Source of the DNA: Temnopleurus reevesii | Taxonomy: Eukaryota; Echinodermata; Echinoidea; Temnopleuroida; Temnopleuridae | Direction: 5' to 3' | Length of the DNA stretch: 64,000 nucleotides | Assembly (NCBI GenBank): GCA_036244855.1 | Contig: BQKZ01000020.1 | Location: 129,915 to 193,914, forward strand | Part shown: positions 36,751 through 49,600 of the stretch, piece after piece | Numbering within the stretch: the first letter of the stretch is position 1 | Layout: each line of letters begins with the position of its first letter | Translations under genes and position numbers: made by a program | The notes under the pieces: generated by a model | What the model saw: the letters and a program-made list of their open reading frames with translations, nothing else | What the model was told of the DNA's origin: nothing | Databases searched by the model: none

Positions 36751-39700
36751 AGCTCTACATGGATTACTATGTGTGGGAACATCATTCACACAACACCTAA
36801 ATGATGAGATAGAAGATTACCATCACTCATAGCAACTGTTAATTTCTTATGATTTAACATGACTTATCCATTAATGTAATGCCAGAATTGAGAACAAAAT
36901 TAGACATCAGATTTCATCATAACTTGTTGGAGATTGATGAGCTCTTTAGCTACTGTTAAGTAATCTTAATTTCATTGCCCCAAATCAAAAGAAAATCTAA
37001 CAATTACAATCTTATGAAATTTTCGATAAATTTACCTAGATGTAAATAAAAAAATATCAATGTAAGATGGAGCATACCATTAAACTGGAGTCCTCCTGAC
37101 AGAGGACATGGACAGAATACATCACAGCAATTTACTGAAGAAATTTTCCAACATGAAAGAAAACCCCTATAATTATTTCAATCCTATTCGCCTTCTGAAA
37201 AATATACATAAGAGTGCATGTCATACTGTAAAACCTGTTATACCAACTTGAACTATTACATCCTAACCTTTGCATACACCTCTGCATGCAAAAAGCAGCA
37301 TAAGTATTACTGCAATATCCTTATCTGCTTCTATGATTTTCTTTATTCCTAGAGTTTTATGCTTTTTGTAACCTAATCGTAATCATGGAAAAAAAAATGT
37401 GTCACTCTTGATAAATTATTGATCTCTATGCAATCCTTAATTTGGCAATGTGTAATGGATAATTCAGCTGAAGTGATGGTGATATTAAAATTATTTTGTT
37501 CCTCATTTGTTCTTCTCATGGTCACCAGAACTGAATATAAGATTATTATAAATTTGTAGTTTGATTGAAATTGGTCACATATTTATAAAGTAATTGTAAA
37601 GAAATGTAATTTAGCTCCCAAATTTAAATTGTTTTGTATCGTTTTTCAAAGAGGTCAAAAGACGTTTGTATGATTCTAATATTTATCCAAGCATTGAATA
37701 TTATTGTATGGAGTAAAAATTTATAAATATGTCAGAGTACTGAGTTTTCTTTAAAATATTTGTACCCTTTAACTGTTAAAGGTTATTTTTAGAGCATAGT
37801 AAACTTCTGTAAATTTTAATGATACTCTTTTTCATAAATTGACAATTGATCCCATATTTTTGGTCTCTTTTAATTGGCTGGTATAGGCATATAATTGTTT
37901 AAAAACGAAGTAACATTGTACTCAAATTGCCAAATCAAACTTAGATTCATTTCCCTATTGTTATCATTTCACCTCATGTCCTAACAACAAACTTTTGATG
38001 TTTCAAATAAAGCAAACATATTTTCCCAGGCTCGTAAAATATTGTACTGTCCTAGTGAGTTCATCATTTAACCAGTTTTCCTGTGTTACAATATTTTCTT
38101 ATTGGCTCATACAATATAATTGGTTATCAGTGTGCCCCCACTTCCAGATATATCTTTCTATATACCACCTCATATCTCCTTATACAATCATTTATGATAT
38201 CTTGAAAATATATTCTTCCTTGTTCATCCTGTATTGGCTAACTTAAAACTTTGACACCCCTACCCTTGGTTTACTCAATCATGTAATTTCCTATGTGTCT
38301 GTCCACATTCAACCTTTAATAACCAGATTGTGTTTATGTTGCAAGTTATATCACTACACTCATTCATTATTCATACCAATTTAGAGCAACCCAACTTTCA
38401 CCATACCCTTCCTTCGACTTGCCAGATCAAATTTCCCACCTCTCTGTCATAGCCCCTAGCCCCAGTGACATACTCAATCACAACATTACTGTATCTTCTC
38501 CCAAAATATACTCTTTCACTATACTCGGCAACTCCTGTGCATCTCGCTTGTTCGCTATCTTTATAGTTATACCCCTCAATGTCCTTTCAGTATTTTTTGT
38601 TTATTTTTGGAATATTGATGCATCTATTTTGAGGAAATTCAATAATTTTGGCCTAAATCTTGTTCAAATTTCATACCCAGTGGAGATATATGAGGAGAGT
38701 TAGCTACCTGATTTACACCCACATATTGAACCCTATGATGTAGTGGGAGTAGGGATTCATGAAGAATGCATACACAAGGTCATAAGGGTTTTATTTATCT
38801 CTTTTATATATAAAATCTGTTTAATCTGGACAGAAAAGGGATATTTCATAGAGAAATTTGAAAGAAAAAGCAAATGCAGGCATGCAATCTATTGAAATTA
38901 AGATGTTATTGAAAAATAAGATGTTTAGAGAAATTATTTTAAATCTAAACAAGCATATCTGGAAGGATCATTTTACCTAGGTTGTTTTTTTTTTCTTCCT
39001 TATGGCTCTATATTCACTAAAAAAAGAAACAATTTAAATGCATGAAGAAACCATCCATCAACGAAAATATATGTTTATCCGTCCATTTGTCTGAATGCCA
39101 ATTCAAATGTAATGAACTTTGATAATTCTGAAGTTTGTTATTTCCGTTAGAACCAAATGTCAGTAGACATCAATTACTTCACACCCTCTGTATAAGGTAT
39201 ACAATATAACAGAGACTGAAGAGGAAAAATTTATGAAAAAGCAGACAAAAACCGCAGAGGCCATTGGCCTTTCTAGGCAAAACCTCAACAAAGTAAATTG
39301 ATATCGGCCACATTGAAAGATCAGATTCCTGTTTTTTTCCAAATACCAACAGAAGTGCATCAATAGATATAAAATGTTTTGTTGATAGGTGTATCACACG
39401 GATGGCTTCATGATTTACAGTAAAAGTGAATGCAATAAATGCAATTAGAAAATGATTGGCTTGTTTATAATAATCTCGCTCCTGCATTCTTTCAATATTG
39501 AACAAAAAGTGTTGTTGTATTTCTGTAATATCTTTTAATTTGGACTCACAGTCACAGTACACTGTGTGGACATTAGATGCATTATGTTAATCAGGAAAAA
39601 CAAATCCTTGTGCCCCGAAATAGAGGAGAAAGGAAAGATAAATGAGATTATGCATAAAGCTCTTGTAGAACGTGTGGCTGTGTTCGGTCATGCTAGCCTC

Positions 39701-41147
39701 TCTTCACATGTATCAAAGGCTTCCACCTGTCAGATGTCCACTGTAGGGTTTATCATCATCGTTGTCGCTATAAAGACTGCCCTCTATCTTCCATGCACTG
39801 TCCATTTATCCCTAGTGCACCATCACCATCAGCACCACCATCTCATATCTTATATTTACATCCTTGTAACCCTGGAATAGACTGTGCCGATGGTGTCATC
39901 ACCAGAGTTGCAGAATGTCCTTAGTTCCTATTAAAGTATTTCTAGTGATGTCATTTGAGCGCCATGTTGGAAGGCAAACACCACCTTTTTTTCACACTTT
40001 TACTATCCACAGTATTCATAGTCTGATGCAAGGGCCTGTTTGTGTTTTGTCCTCCAAAATGGCCGAGTCTGGCGTCACTCGAAATGCTTCTTTTGTGTTA
40101 CTTAAATATCATCCATCTGGCCCTGACCAGACAAAGCATGAACACATGACGTCACCCTATCCTCTAGTGAGCTTGAAACCTTGTACTCTGTACCTCCATC
40201 TATTGACATTCAAGGCATAAAGAATGCACATGCATGTACTAGCCGCCATCAAATCTTTATTGGCTACTCCTCAGATGTCAAGATATGAAGCATTTATCGG
40301 CCTATTTGTCTCATCCAGGCGGTCCCTCGCTACTATTTGTCTGATCTAAATGTTCATTTCATCACGCTACTTCTCCCCCTGGAATTTTTTATTGTCCTGT
40401 GTGAATGTGAACAAGAATTGTTTTGAACTTGAGAACACGTATACATGCAGTGTGCTTCATTTACTCACTCTAGATCTGTTGCCTGTAGTCTACTTTCTCT
40501 CTCTCTCGCATACCATTTATCCAGTTCATTTTTTTTGCTCTTTCAACTTTTATATTGCTAGTTTGCATGTTATTGCTCATGCTATCTTAATGCATGCTAA
40601 GGTCGCATTACCGAGCCTGCACTATAGGGTTGAGATAATGAATACTTCAATGCAATGTTGCTCAATATTTTCCCATTACAATTTAAGAACCAAAGCGGCA
40701 ATATTCAATGTTCTGTTTGTTCATGACTATGAAACTAACCATTATTCTTACTTTCAAGAGATCAGTGCGCAGTGTCTGTGTTTTAAATTGTTTCCTATCG
40801 ATTATAAAAATGTCCATGTATGTTTGCCTAATTAATATGTAACATGCAATATTTAATCACTTGTTAACCCCCACTTGTTGCTGAATTACATGTTATGCCT
40901 TTATATCGACTACGGTGTGTCGTCCCACCAAATAATGTCCTGTTCTGTCTTTTTCCCTCTTCTTTCCTTACCTCATTCTTTCCCCTCATACCCTACCCCT
41001 TCTCCTCACATATATAACCCTATCCTCACCTTTCTCCATCACACAATCCATGATGGCTGCTCACAACCCCACCCTCACCTCCATGCCTCTGACATTTGAC
41101 CTCTGACCTTCGACCTGTCATGTGACTTCTTTCCCAACCGTCTGCAG
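36751..41147 (+). other. 3' UTR of 8a and intron before 8b
   Basis: The first part is AT-rich and probably 3' UTR, with AATAAA at 37045-37050 and 38006-38011. No exon is recognised in the rest. At 40226-40600 there are several TGCATG motifs. From about 40949 to 41040 the + strand is strongly pyrimidine-rich, 100-200 nt before exon 8b. A CRE-like TGACGTCA lies near 40147. Confidence 0.65.
37045..37050 (+). terminator. Candidate poly(A) signal for the 8a transcript
   Basis: AATAAA, 295 nt past the 8a stop codon. A second AATAAA is at 38006. Confidence 0.4.
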
Positions 41148-41216
41148 GCACGCCTAAATGACACCCGTATTGATATGGCCAACAAGCGAGCTACCACAAT
41201 TCTCCACAAGAATTGA
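41148..41216 (+). CDS. SNAP25: SNAP-25 terminal exon 8b (alternative C-terminus)
   Basis: This phase-0 terminal exon encodes 22 residues, starting ARLNDTRIDMANKRAT and ending TILHKN, then TGA. The acceptor is CGTCTGCAG behind a good pyrimidine tract. Aligned to human 185-206 it keeps N188, TRID at 190-193, AN at 195-196, RAT at 198-200 and a hydrophobic residue at 202. Of the three terminal exons it is the most vertebrate-like in the middle, but it ends in a basic HKN instead of Gly-Ser-Gly. AATAAA occurs at 41754. Confidence 0.93.
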   Translation, partial: ARLNDTRIDMANKRATTILHKN

Positions 41217-41753
41217 AATGTTCCCGAAAGCTTTATTCCATGACACGGTCAATCATTCTTGTTTCCCCAGTATTGATTCATGTCGATCGTTCATAATCAT
41301 GATTCATTTTTTTTCATGGGGTTATAAAAAACAATTGATCATAAAAAACCAACCTAATAAGTAAATTGGATACATGGAAATATAATGACAGAAGAGGTTT
41401 CGGACCACAGGCTGACTCGGCATCTGTATTCATTTTATTGCTGTTTTTGTAAATTTTATTGTCAAAATGTGCAATAACTAATATGCTTTATGGGGATGTG
41501 TGTAATAGGGTTGACGACCAAAACGCTTTTTTTATTTCATAATCTCATGATCAATAGCAACATTAATTGATTTCTTGTCAACTGATGATATCTTAATTCA
41601 AGTGAAAATTAATTTAGAATACATAAGATTGAGGGTTATCGAAAAATGATAAGTAGGGATGCTAGAAGTTATTTTTAGGAAGATTTGAATTTGAATTTTT
41701 ATTTGTTTTTGTATCTTTTTTTTTTTAAATTTCTTCATTTATTAAGTATAGTA

Positions 41754-41759
41754 AATAAA
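41754..41759 (+). terminator. Candidate poly(A) signal for the 8b transcript
   Basis: AATAAA about 540 nt past the 8b stop codon. Confidence 0.4.
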
Positions 41760-44700
41760 ATGATTAAGAGAAAAGATTTCGTTTGTTAGAGTGTAAAGTA
41801 ATCGCATATCTGTATCATGAATATGTTGCTTGTACAACTAATATACAAATAAGGTTGTTTCTAACTAAATATAGCAATTTAGAATAGGTTTTGTCTTTCA
41901 AATATTAGCATCTTATTTGACGTATGAACCATGTAATCGTGAAATTTAATTTATGGCTCATGTAGTTTGCTTAGGATTAAAGTGAACAAATGCTTCAATT
42001 CTTTGCCTAAGTGTCACATATATTTCAGAGTTATTTCTTTGTAAATGTGTATAGATATATTCACTGTCTCCTATTTAATCATATATATGCATATAATATC
42101 TCCAATCTATATAATGCGTGTTTGCTTTATAGTGCAAAAAGACGAGATATATATATGATAAACATTTATGTGCAATATGTTAGTAGTGATTTCCAAAGTG
42201 CTTGAATTTATAGTTTGTCTATAGGAATTGTTTTATTTGAACTATTAGAAATAATTTCCAGTTATTTTCAACCACAAAATAATCTGAGATGATAACAAAT
42301 TTAGATTCGTTCTGGAATGTGAACAATCTGATGAGAATCATAACTTTGAAATTATTCATCAAAGTCAAATTCTAGCGATGTGTTTATTAATTTATTCATA
42401 TATATTTTTTTTCATTATCAACTAAATGTTAAGCTTAATATACTGAATATAGATGTAGTTAAGATGATAGTGATATTACCCTATAAACAGAATTTTGATA
42501 GCTTTTGTGTGATTTCTGGTGTTTGTAAATAAGATCAGCATTTTGGATTCTGACACAATTTTTTTCTTCAGATTTCTACCTGATATTCTTTAACATTAAG
42601 TATTCAAAGAACACCAATTCCTTGTTGGAATATGACAAAAAGATTCAAGGATTTGTGACACACCAGAACTTTTAACATTCTATCGCGACTTTAGCTATCT
42701 TGCTGCTCCTCATTAGATTGTATTAGAGAATGTACATATCAATGTACCCTCTTTTGTGGTATTTTTCATGCCAAAATTTTGGTTTTGATTATGAATGCTA
42801 TGTGACAACATAATTTTGTACATAGATTGAATCTTTTTCACAAAAGCTGTAAAGTGCAACGATTTGGACATTCTTTTTTTTATTTGATTTGCAATTCAAT
42901 GTTCATCATATGTTGAATTATGTACAAGTATTATTGTAGTGCATAATAATGGTTTGAGTTCTAGAGATGTTAGTGTATTTTGACCATATTCCTTCCTTAT
43001 TTACCCTGTAGTGATTTCAGCAAAATATTTGTAATCTGAAATTCATGTGTAGAGTATTTAAGGCAAAGGGAAAGTAAATTAAAATTAAAATAAGTTTATC
43101 ATACTAAACATTTGATGTTTCCTGTCTACGTTTATATTACAATATAAACTTAATTGCAAAGACCTTTTTTATCAAAAGATTTGTAAGAAACATTATATTT
43201 GCAATTTTCTTGTGTATTGTATGCATTCCATCTTGACTTTTCAATGTACTTGATTTTCCTTTGAAAGCCTTTGCAATTAGGTTTATACTGTCTATTATCG
43301 AAAAAAAAAGACCTGTTTTGTAAAATCTTTAGAAATGTAAAATTTTTTATTTTTATTGAAGGAGATGACAGTATTTTGATCGATAGCTTAGACTTTTTTA
43401 TTTGAGTTTTTGAGTAGGTGTTTTATTAATATGAAGTAGTCATTTTAGACTTTGGGAATGGAGTGAGAATCAGATGACATTTAATCGAGATTAGAGTTCC
43501 AAGGAAACCATGATCATTATCAAGAAGAGGGTAGTGTTAAACTGATTTGCCAGTCTACCCCTATGGTTTGGTTATTTAAATAATACCACAGGATAGTCAA
43601 CTTTACGGTTAACATTTCATTAGCCATGAGATCTTCCATCTTTCAAAAAAAAATTAAAGAGAGGAGGTATATTTATTAATATGTTTCATTGAAAAACAAT
43701 CTGCACCAAACATCTCTCACATAATCCATAACTAATAATAGACTGTTCAATAACTACTTCTATTACCTCTTCAATCAATATCAATTCAAGATCAATTCTA
43801 TCGGAATCAATTCTGTCCAGAAAGAATCATCATGTGACGTTTAGAACAATGTATTGTTTTCATAGAGCTGTTCATGGGGCTCTCTTTGTATTATCCCAGT
43901 GTGGTCAAACAGTTCTTTCGGCATCACCTAATTCAGGCCTAAAATGCTAAATCCCAGAAAAATGGGCTGAAAAGGTCAGTGTTTCTATTTGCCATAAATA
44001 GAAGCAAAAGACATGTTAGACTAAATTTTCCAAAGGAAGCAGATTGAATAAGAGCAAGATATGGAGGAATGGAGTTTGAAGATATGTTTTTGAAGTATTG
44101 AGAATAGAAGTAACCCTTAGAGAGAGAGAGAGAGAAATGTTTTAGTCCTCTTCACTGCTGGCAGAGGGATATGTATTCACACTTAGCGGACTCTTCAACT
44201 AGATGGATAAGTGGAAACAACTTCTACAATTATAAATGTTCAATGTGGTAGAATAGTTGCTAAAAGATTATTTCATTTATGATAGTAATGGATGTGTATG
44301 TACGTCTATCTTATACTTTTCTATATACTACTGAGCCTTTGATATATTATTTTTCTTGTTATTCGTAATCAAATTTTATATCAGAAAAATGAATTACATT
44401 TTATCCAGCTTTTTGATGATTTGAAGTGCACCTCACTCTGTAGAATTTATCTGTCTCTGATGGAAAAATCTACCAAAGTACTATTCAAAGTGAATATGTT
44501 GAGGAGGAAAACCATTTTAGGGTTGTTGCTGATACAGTTTGTTTCAATCTTTCAACATTATTCCTTCTTGCCTCACATTCCCGAGCATGCCAAGTTGTCA
44601 GCTCATTGTTCGTATGTCAATGCTTTGCATGCTGTCATTGTAATTCGAAAGAGCACGAGCTCAAAATAAGATAAAATTGTCATGTATATTGTCATAATTA

Positions 44701-45040
44701 TAGCAGCTAGAATCGATGTCTTGTTTATGGTTGTTTTGTCAGACACATTTCTTTTGTCAAGTATTTTTATATTACACTGTACTTTGCAAGAAAGTGCATG
44801 CATGATCTATATCAGAAAGTCACATTATGAAATGAAAAAAAATATCAAGATTGCCTATGAATCCTATTCATTTACACCAGAGCAGTCCACTTTGACCATA
44901 TCCATGGCAACCATTCCATTCTGTGTGCTTTGTGGTTCATGAGTTCTTACCAAATTATCTATTGAAATAAGTCAAGTTTCAAAGCAAAGCGTAAAAAAGA
45001 CCATGCCACCAAAAGAGAAGCAACAAATCAATCCCGGGAG

Positions 45041-45203
45041 GTGTTTCACCAAGATAAGAAAGACTTTACGCACGACTTTACGTTCGACTGGTATCCCTTC
45101 TTGCGCTGGATGCGCGTAATATTATGAATGATTACGGGCAAGAAGGGATACCAGTCGAACTTAAAGTCGTGCGCGTAAAGTCTTTCTTATCTTGGTGAAA
45201 CAC
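45041..45203. mobile_element. Foldback element with about 65-bp inverted arms
   Basis: Arms 45041-45104 and 45138-45203 are inverted complements apart from one mismatch and a two-base insertion, with a 33-bp loop. The ends read GTGTTTCACCAAGATAAG and its complement. No coding content is present. Such an arm-to-arm match would form a strong hairpin in the primary transcript between exons 8b and 8c. Confidence 0.85.
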
Positions 45204-45870
45204 TTCCCCGCTTTGATCACACAACCACATCTGATTTACAAAATTGGCTTGTCACAGAATTTGTCAAGCTCAATTCAGAAATACTCCCTTTCATAGTTTG
45301 TGAATTCATACAGTCTATTTATTGTGAAGTGATGACTTACCTCTATACTATTTCAAGAATTTTCAATATTGTGTATCCCCTGAAAGAAACCAGATGATTA
45401 GAATCAATGTTTTGGGGGTAAAACCTTCCTACTGTAACACTATCTTCTTTGATTTGTTTCTTTGCGTTATATGTTGTATGTTCTATAGATGACTTGTATT
45501 TTAGAATGGATCTAGTTTTAGCATTTGTGTTTTTTAAATTTCTTATAAGCATGTCAAAGATTAATTCTTCATAATTCCAAATTTATGGATAGAGAAACTG
45601 ACACTAGCTAGATTGAGATATGGACTTGCTAGCCTTTTTGGTAAAATTGCTGCAAAAACAGAAGGGAGTCCTCTCTCCGGATTATTACTGTTAAAAATAT
45701 CGATGACAAAGGGATTGGGGAAATTTGTCTTAAAACTTACATGAAATAGAGAATATGTTGATGCAACTTTTACCTGTTTATTTTCCTATGGCAAAATTTA
45801 TCTCTACTATAAAGTGGCAAGGTATTTTGTTTTACACATGTATGATCAGATACAACTTGCCCAGTCTTCT

Positions 45871-45900
45871 ACCCCCCCCCAAAAAAAAAAAAAAAAAAAA
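45871..45900. repeat. C-run followed by A-run
   Basis: About ten C then about twenty A, the same composition as the 4.75 kb tract. Confidence 0.9.
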
Positions 45901-46377
45901 TATTATAATAATTGTTCATGGTGTTTTGAAATATTTACATCCCCTTACTTCAGTAACTTTTTCTCAGAGGCTCATATTTCACCAATGTTGAGACATTTCT
46001 TTGATATCCTCCCCCACAGTCAATTTGAGTGCTTTGTGTTGTACTATTTTCTATGTATTGTCATTCTTTATGTTCAGACTTTTTTGCAATTTCATATCAT
46101 ATATTTTTTTGTCCAAGTTTCATTTATAAGTAAGGATAATAACTACATGCAATCATTAATGCCATTCAAATAACATTTAATTTTGATACGTTTTCATCAT
46201 CCTTTTATGAACATACTTTTTATATCGTCCTGTACACAAGCCTTTCAAAATTTATTTTCCATTTTTTGAGTATGAAATTGCACGCCTTACATGATTGTTG
46301 ATTGGCAAGTGTTATGATATTCATGAATATTAATTAGCCTGTTCTTCTATTTCTTTTCCCTCTCATCTTCCATCCAG

Positions 46378-46446
46378 GCGGAATCCAATGAACAGAGGAT
46401 AACCAGCGCTGACAAGAGAGCCAAAAATATCCTCAGAAAGCAGTAG
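46378..46446 (+). CDS. SNAP25: SNAP-25 terminal exon 8c (alternative C-terminus)
   Basis: This phase-0 terminal exon encodes 22 residues, starting AESNEQRITSADKRA and ending KNILRKQ, then TAG. The acceptor is CATCCAG behind a long pyrimidine tract. Core positions are kept relative to human 185-206 (SN at 187-188, I at 192, A at 195, RA at 198-199, I at 202), while exposed positions differ from 8a and 8b. The end is basic (Arg-Lys-Gln). AATAAA lies at 46600, 150 nt downstream. It is the last recognised SNAP-25 exon. Confidence 0.93.
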   Translation, partial: AESNEQRITSADKRAKNILRKQ

Positions 46447-46599
46447 AAGGTCAGCTGACTAATCACATGACTGAACATTGGAGATGTGAAAGTGTCACCT
46501 GACTTGGCTTTGACTGTGTAGGATTGCATCCATCTTGCTTAGGCCTGATCAGAGTTGACAAACGCAGCAGCAATATCTCTTTCGCAAGAAAATTTGTTG

Positions 46600-46605
46600 A
46601 ATAAA
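46600..46605 (+). terminator. Candidate poly(A) signal for the 8c transcript
   Basis: AATAAA within AATAAATAAAC, 154 nt after the 8c stop. Confidence 0.5.
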
Positions 46606-49600
46606 TAAACATTCTAGATGCCATCAATAACTAAGCTATTATTGGAATATTTGCAGTAGAACAGCAAGATTTTAGTGGGTTCTGAATCCATTGATGTGAG
46701 GATTTGTTTATTTGTTTTTTCATAAAAACATTGCCATTGTAAGAAGTGGAATATATGTTTTGCTTGTAGCAAGTAATGTCATTACTGTTGAATCAAATTC
46801 TACTTCTGAGTATGACATCTCTCTTTTACTATCGTTCCATTCACTCTGTAAGGTATTGATTGTAGTATTCTAGGTACATGCAGTTCATTTGTAACATCAA
46901 ACACTGAAACAGAAGCGAGAATAGCTTTATTTAGTTGTCATATAATCTGTCAAGTCAATAAGGTATTTAAGATTTCTCCTCTTAAATTCATCAGTGTTAT
47001 CCTGTGGCCATGGTCTTGTTTGATGGTAGTTCAGTCGTTCAACCAGATTAGTGTCATATTTGAGCTTTTATTAATTTGTATCATATGAATTAAGTTTATT
47101 AACTTAGCAGATTTGTGTATATAGATATATTTTGTATGTTTTCTCAGTGTTTTATATTCAATTACACATATTAAGTTGTTTATTTGACCTTATTTGATAC
47201 AGTATTTGTAGGAATATTTGTAAACTGAGTTCAAACTAAACTACCAATTGAATTAAATGGGAAGGAAATTAGGTCATCTAGTTAATTTATTTCTATCAAT
47301 TTATTTCTATTTATGTCCAATCTAAGTCATTTCATCAGTTTTAGTGGTTTGGTAGTAGGAGAGCGTTTCTATAAAGCATTGCTGTCAATTTGGAAATGAT
47401 GCAACTTTGATGTTATGTTTTTCAGCACAAAATAATCTCATGTCCAAATTATTTGAGATTTTGATGGAGTTCCTCTTTTTTCCTACTTTCTGGTGGATCA
47501 AAGTCATTTTTCAGTCTTTAATTGCTAAAATTGTTCAATTGTCTAGATTTGAAATACAAGAGAAAATAGATCATTTAGAAGTTGTTTGTGAACTTTGTTT
47601 TAACCTGGGTGGACTATTAGCTACATGTGTCTGTTTGGTCTTTTCTTGAAACTCTCCATCAAAATAGTTGGAGAGAATAGAATGAAATCCAATGGTAGTG
47701 CCTGCAAGCAGACTCAGCTTCCATGATATTTTAAAGGATCTAAGACCCAGTCTTAACCTCATACAAGACTGGGCTTGCCGGGGTCATAGGCGACTTGTTC
47801 CGGCCAGGCTAAAATTTTACACCCAAACTTGGCTATCTATTGTCCATATGACATTTTCGAGGAATGAATCGACGAGCAGTTTTGTACCGCCAGAACCAGG
47901 AACAAATTAAGTTCGTCACTCTCTCTTATATTGCTTTGTGTTTATAGAATCAGATTGTTGACATGGAATGGAGCTCATCTCAATAGGCACCCTGAATATA
48001 TCATGACAGAGAAGCCAACCATTCCAGAATATGCATCAGGCAAATTTAAAATGTGAATAACAAAACAGCTGCACAAAAGAGAGAGAGGGAAAACGCAACG
48101 ATATCCTTCGAGCCATGTAATGAAACCCTTGAATTCATGTGAAAATATGCCTTATGCGTATTCTGTAACAATTGGCTTCTCTGGTTCTCAGAATAAGCAT
48201 ATTCGATTCTGCAAGTATTCTACTCATTATTCTGTAATAGAGACACAAATCTATGCTGCCAAAGAGAGCGTATAATCTGACCAAATATTTGAACGCATTT
48301 TCTGTTTCCCCAAATGTGATTATAGGAAAGGGTTGCCAACCAAGTTATTCAGAGGTTGTGATTTTCACTTTTGTTTAATTTGATTTAATGCTATTCTTTG
48401 CTGCGAGATGTATGATTATCTTTTAACCTTTTTTATTGAGGAAATTGTTGAATTATGACCTTTCTGGTGCTTGTACAGTGTTGTTTTCTTATGTTGATTG
48501 TGTATTTAGTAAATGAATTTGCCATATTGAAAGGTCAGCAGTAATCTTTAGCAACTCCTAATTAGCAACATTGATTTAGATGCCTCTAGAATTCAGGCAT
48601 TATAGATCACTAAATATAGACCTTTTTAGAAATATTCTTAATTTGATTGAAAGTTGTTAACATTTGATTTTCGTTTTAGTTACCAGTAGGCCTTTTTTTC
48701 TCCCCTCTTTTTCCTCATCCTATTTTTCTACAATCTCCTTCATATTCTTAAAATCTTATTTTCCCCATCATTTCATGTCTGTTCCAGTGGATTTGCCTTA
48801 CTCGTTGTTCTATCAAACAATCAAATAATATCTAAGAAAGGCTTTATATCAAATCTTACAATATCCTGAAATGCCATGCAATCTAGTGTTTGATTAATTT
48901 CACTGTTGAATATTCACACATTAGGACGGATGAATGTGCTATACAATAGTCTGTAAACTTGTGTTCTGATGAATAGTGTATATCAACTGTATGCGATCTG
49001 GCAGTGTGATATTTGTGCTGGGGAACAGTGTAAACTGCAAACTATTCCTTGTCTGAACAAAGTTCTGGCAGATACTTACAACTTTTTAATGAATTGTACC
49101 CACTTAAGCCCCATTGATCAGTTCTTATAAAAAGCATAAATTTCCATGACACTGTCAGATTGTGTGTTTATTGCTTGCAATGATAACCCCATGGCAGTTG
49201 TTAAAGTAAAAAGTATACTTGATGAGAACCTTTTTAGAATAAGGGCACTACAAATACAACATCATACATTTTGTTGATTATCTGCTTGCTCATTTGAACC
49301 AGAAAATACTAAAGCAAATTTTTGAAACAGTTGTTATGTATTTTGTTAACAAAAACTGACAACACAGATGTACATTTAAAGGACTACATATCCCAATATT
49401 ATAATTCATATCTAGAACCCACCTTGTTATCTTCTTTATACATGTTGTTCATTTGAAATCTGTTTCGGTGTATAGTAAAATTTGAAATATTTAATTGTAA
49501 CTTTAATTCATTTCATTCTGTAAACATCGTTTGAATGGTACACATCTAGATTATGAAATTTATATCAAATATTTATAAATGATGAATCGCACTGCTGCCT

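Larger units (their letters stand above)
41217..46377 (+). other. 3' UTR of 8b and intron before 8c
   Basis: Very AT-rich. Probable 3' UTR follows 8b to at least AATAAA at 41754. A foldback element lies at 45041-45203, a GA run near 44123 and a C10-A20 tract near 45871. No further terminal exon is recognised. Confidence 0.65.

Noticed and set aside
39179..39562. 127-codon minus-strand open frame
   Set aside because: No homology that I recognise, located in the 3' UTR/intron region of 8a; likely chance.
40140..40160. CRE-like TGACGTCA as an internal promoter
   Set aside because: A single 8-bp palindrome without other promoter evidence.
40350..40835. 161-codon open frame between exons 8a and 8b
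   Set aside because: No recognisable motifs; composition is typical of AT-rich intron translated by chance, with no codon bias.
47741..47774. Short hairpin GACCCAGTCTT/AAGACTGGG
   Set aside because: Only about 11 bp per arm with no defined ends; too weak to call an element or RNA.
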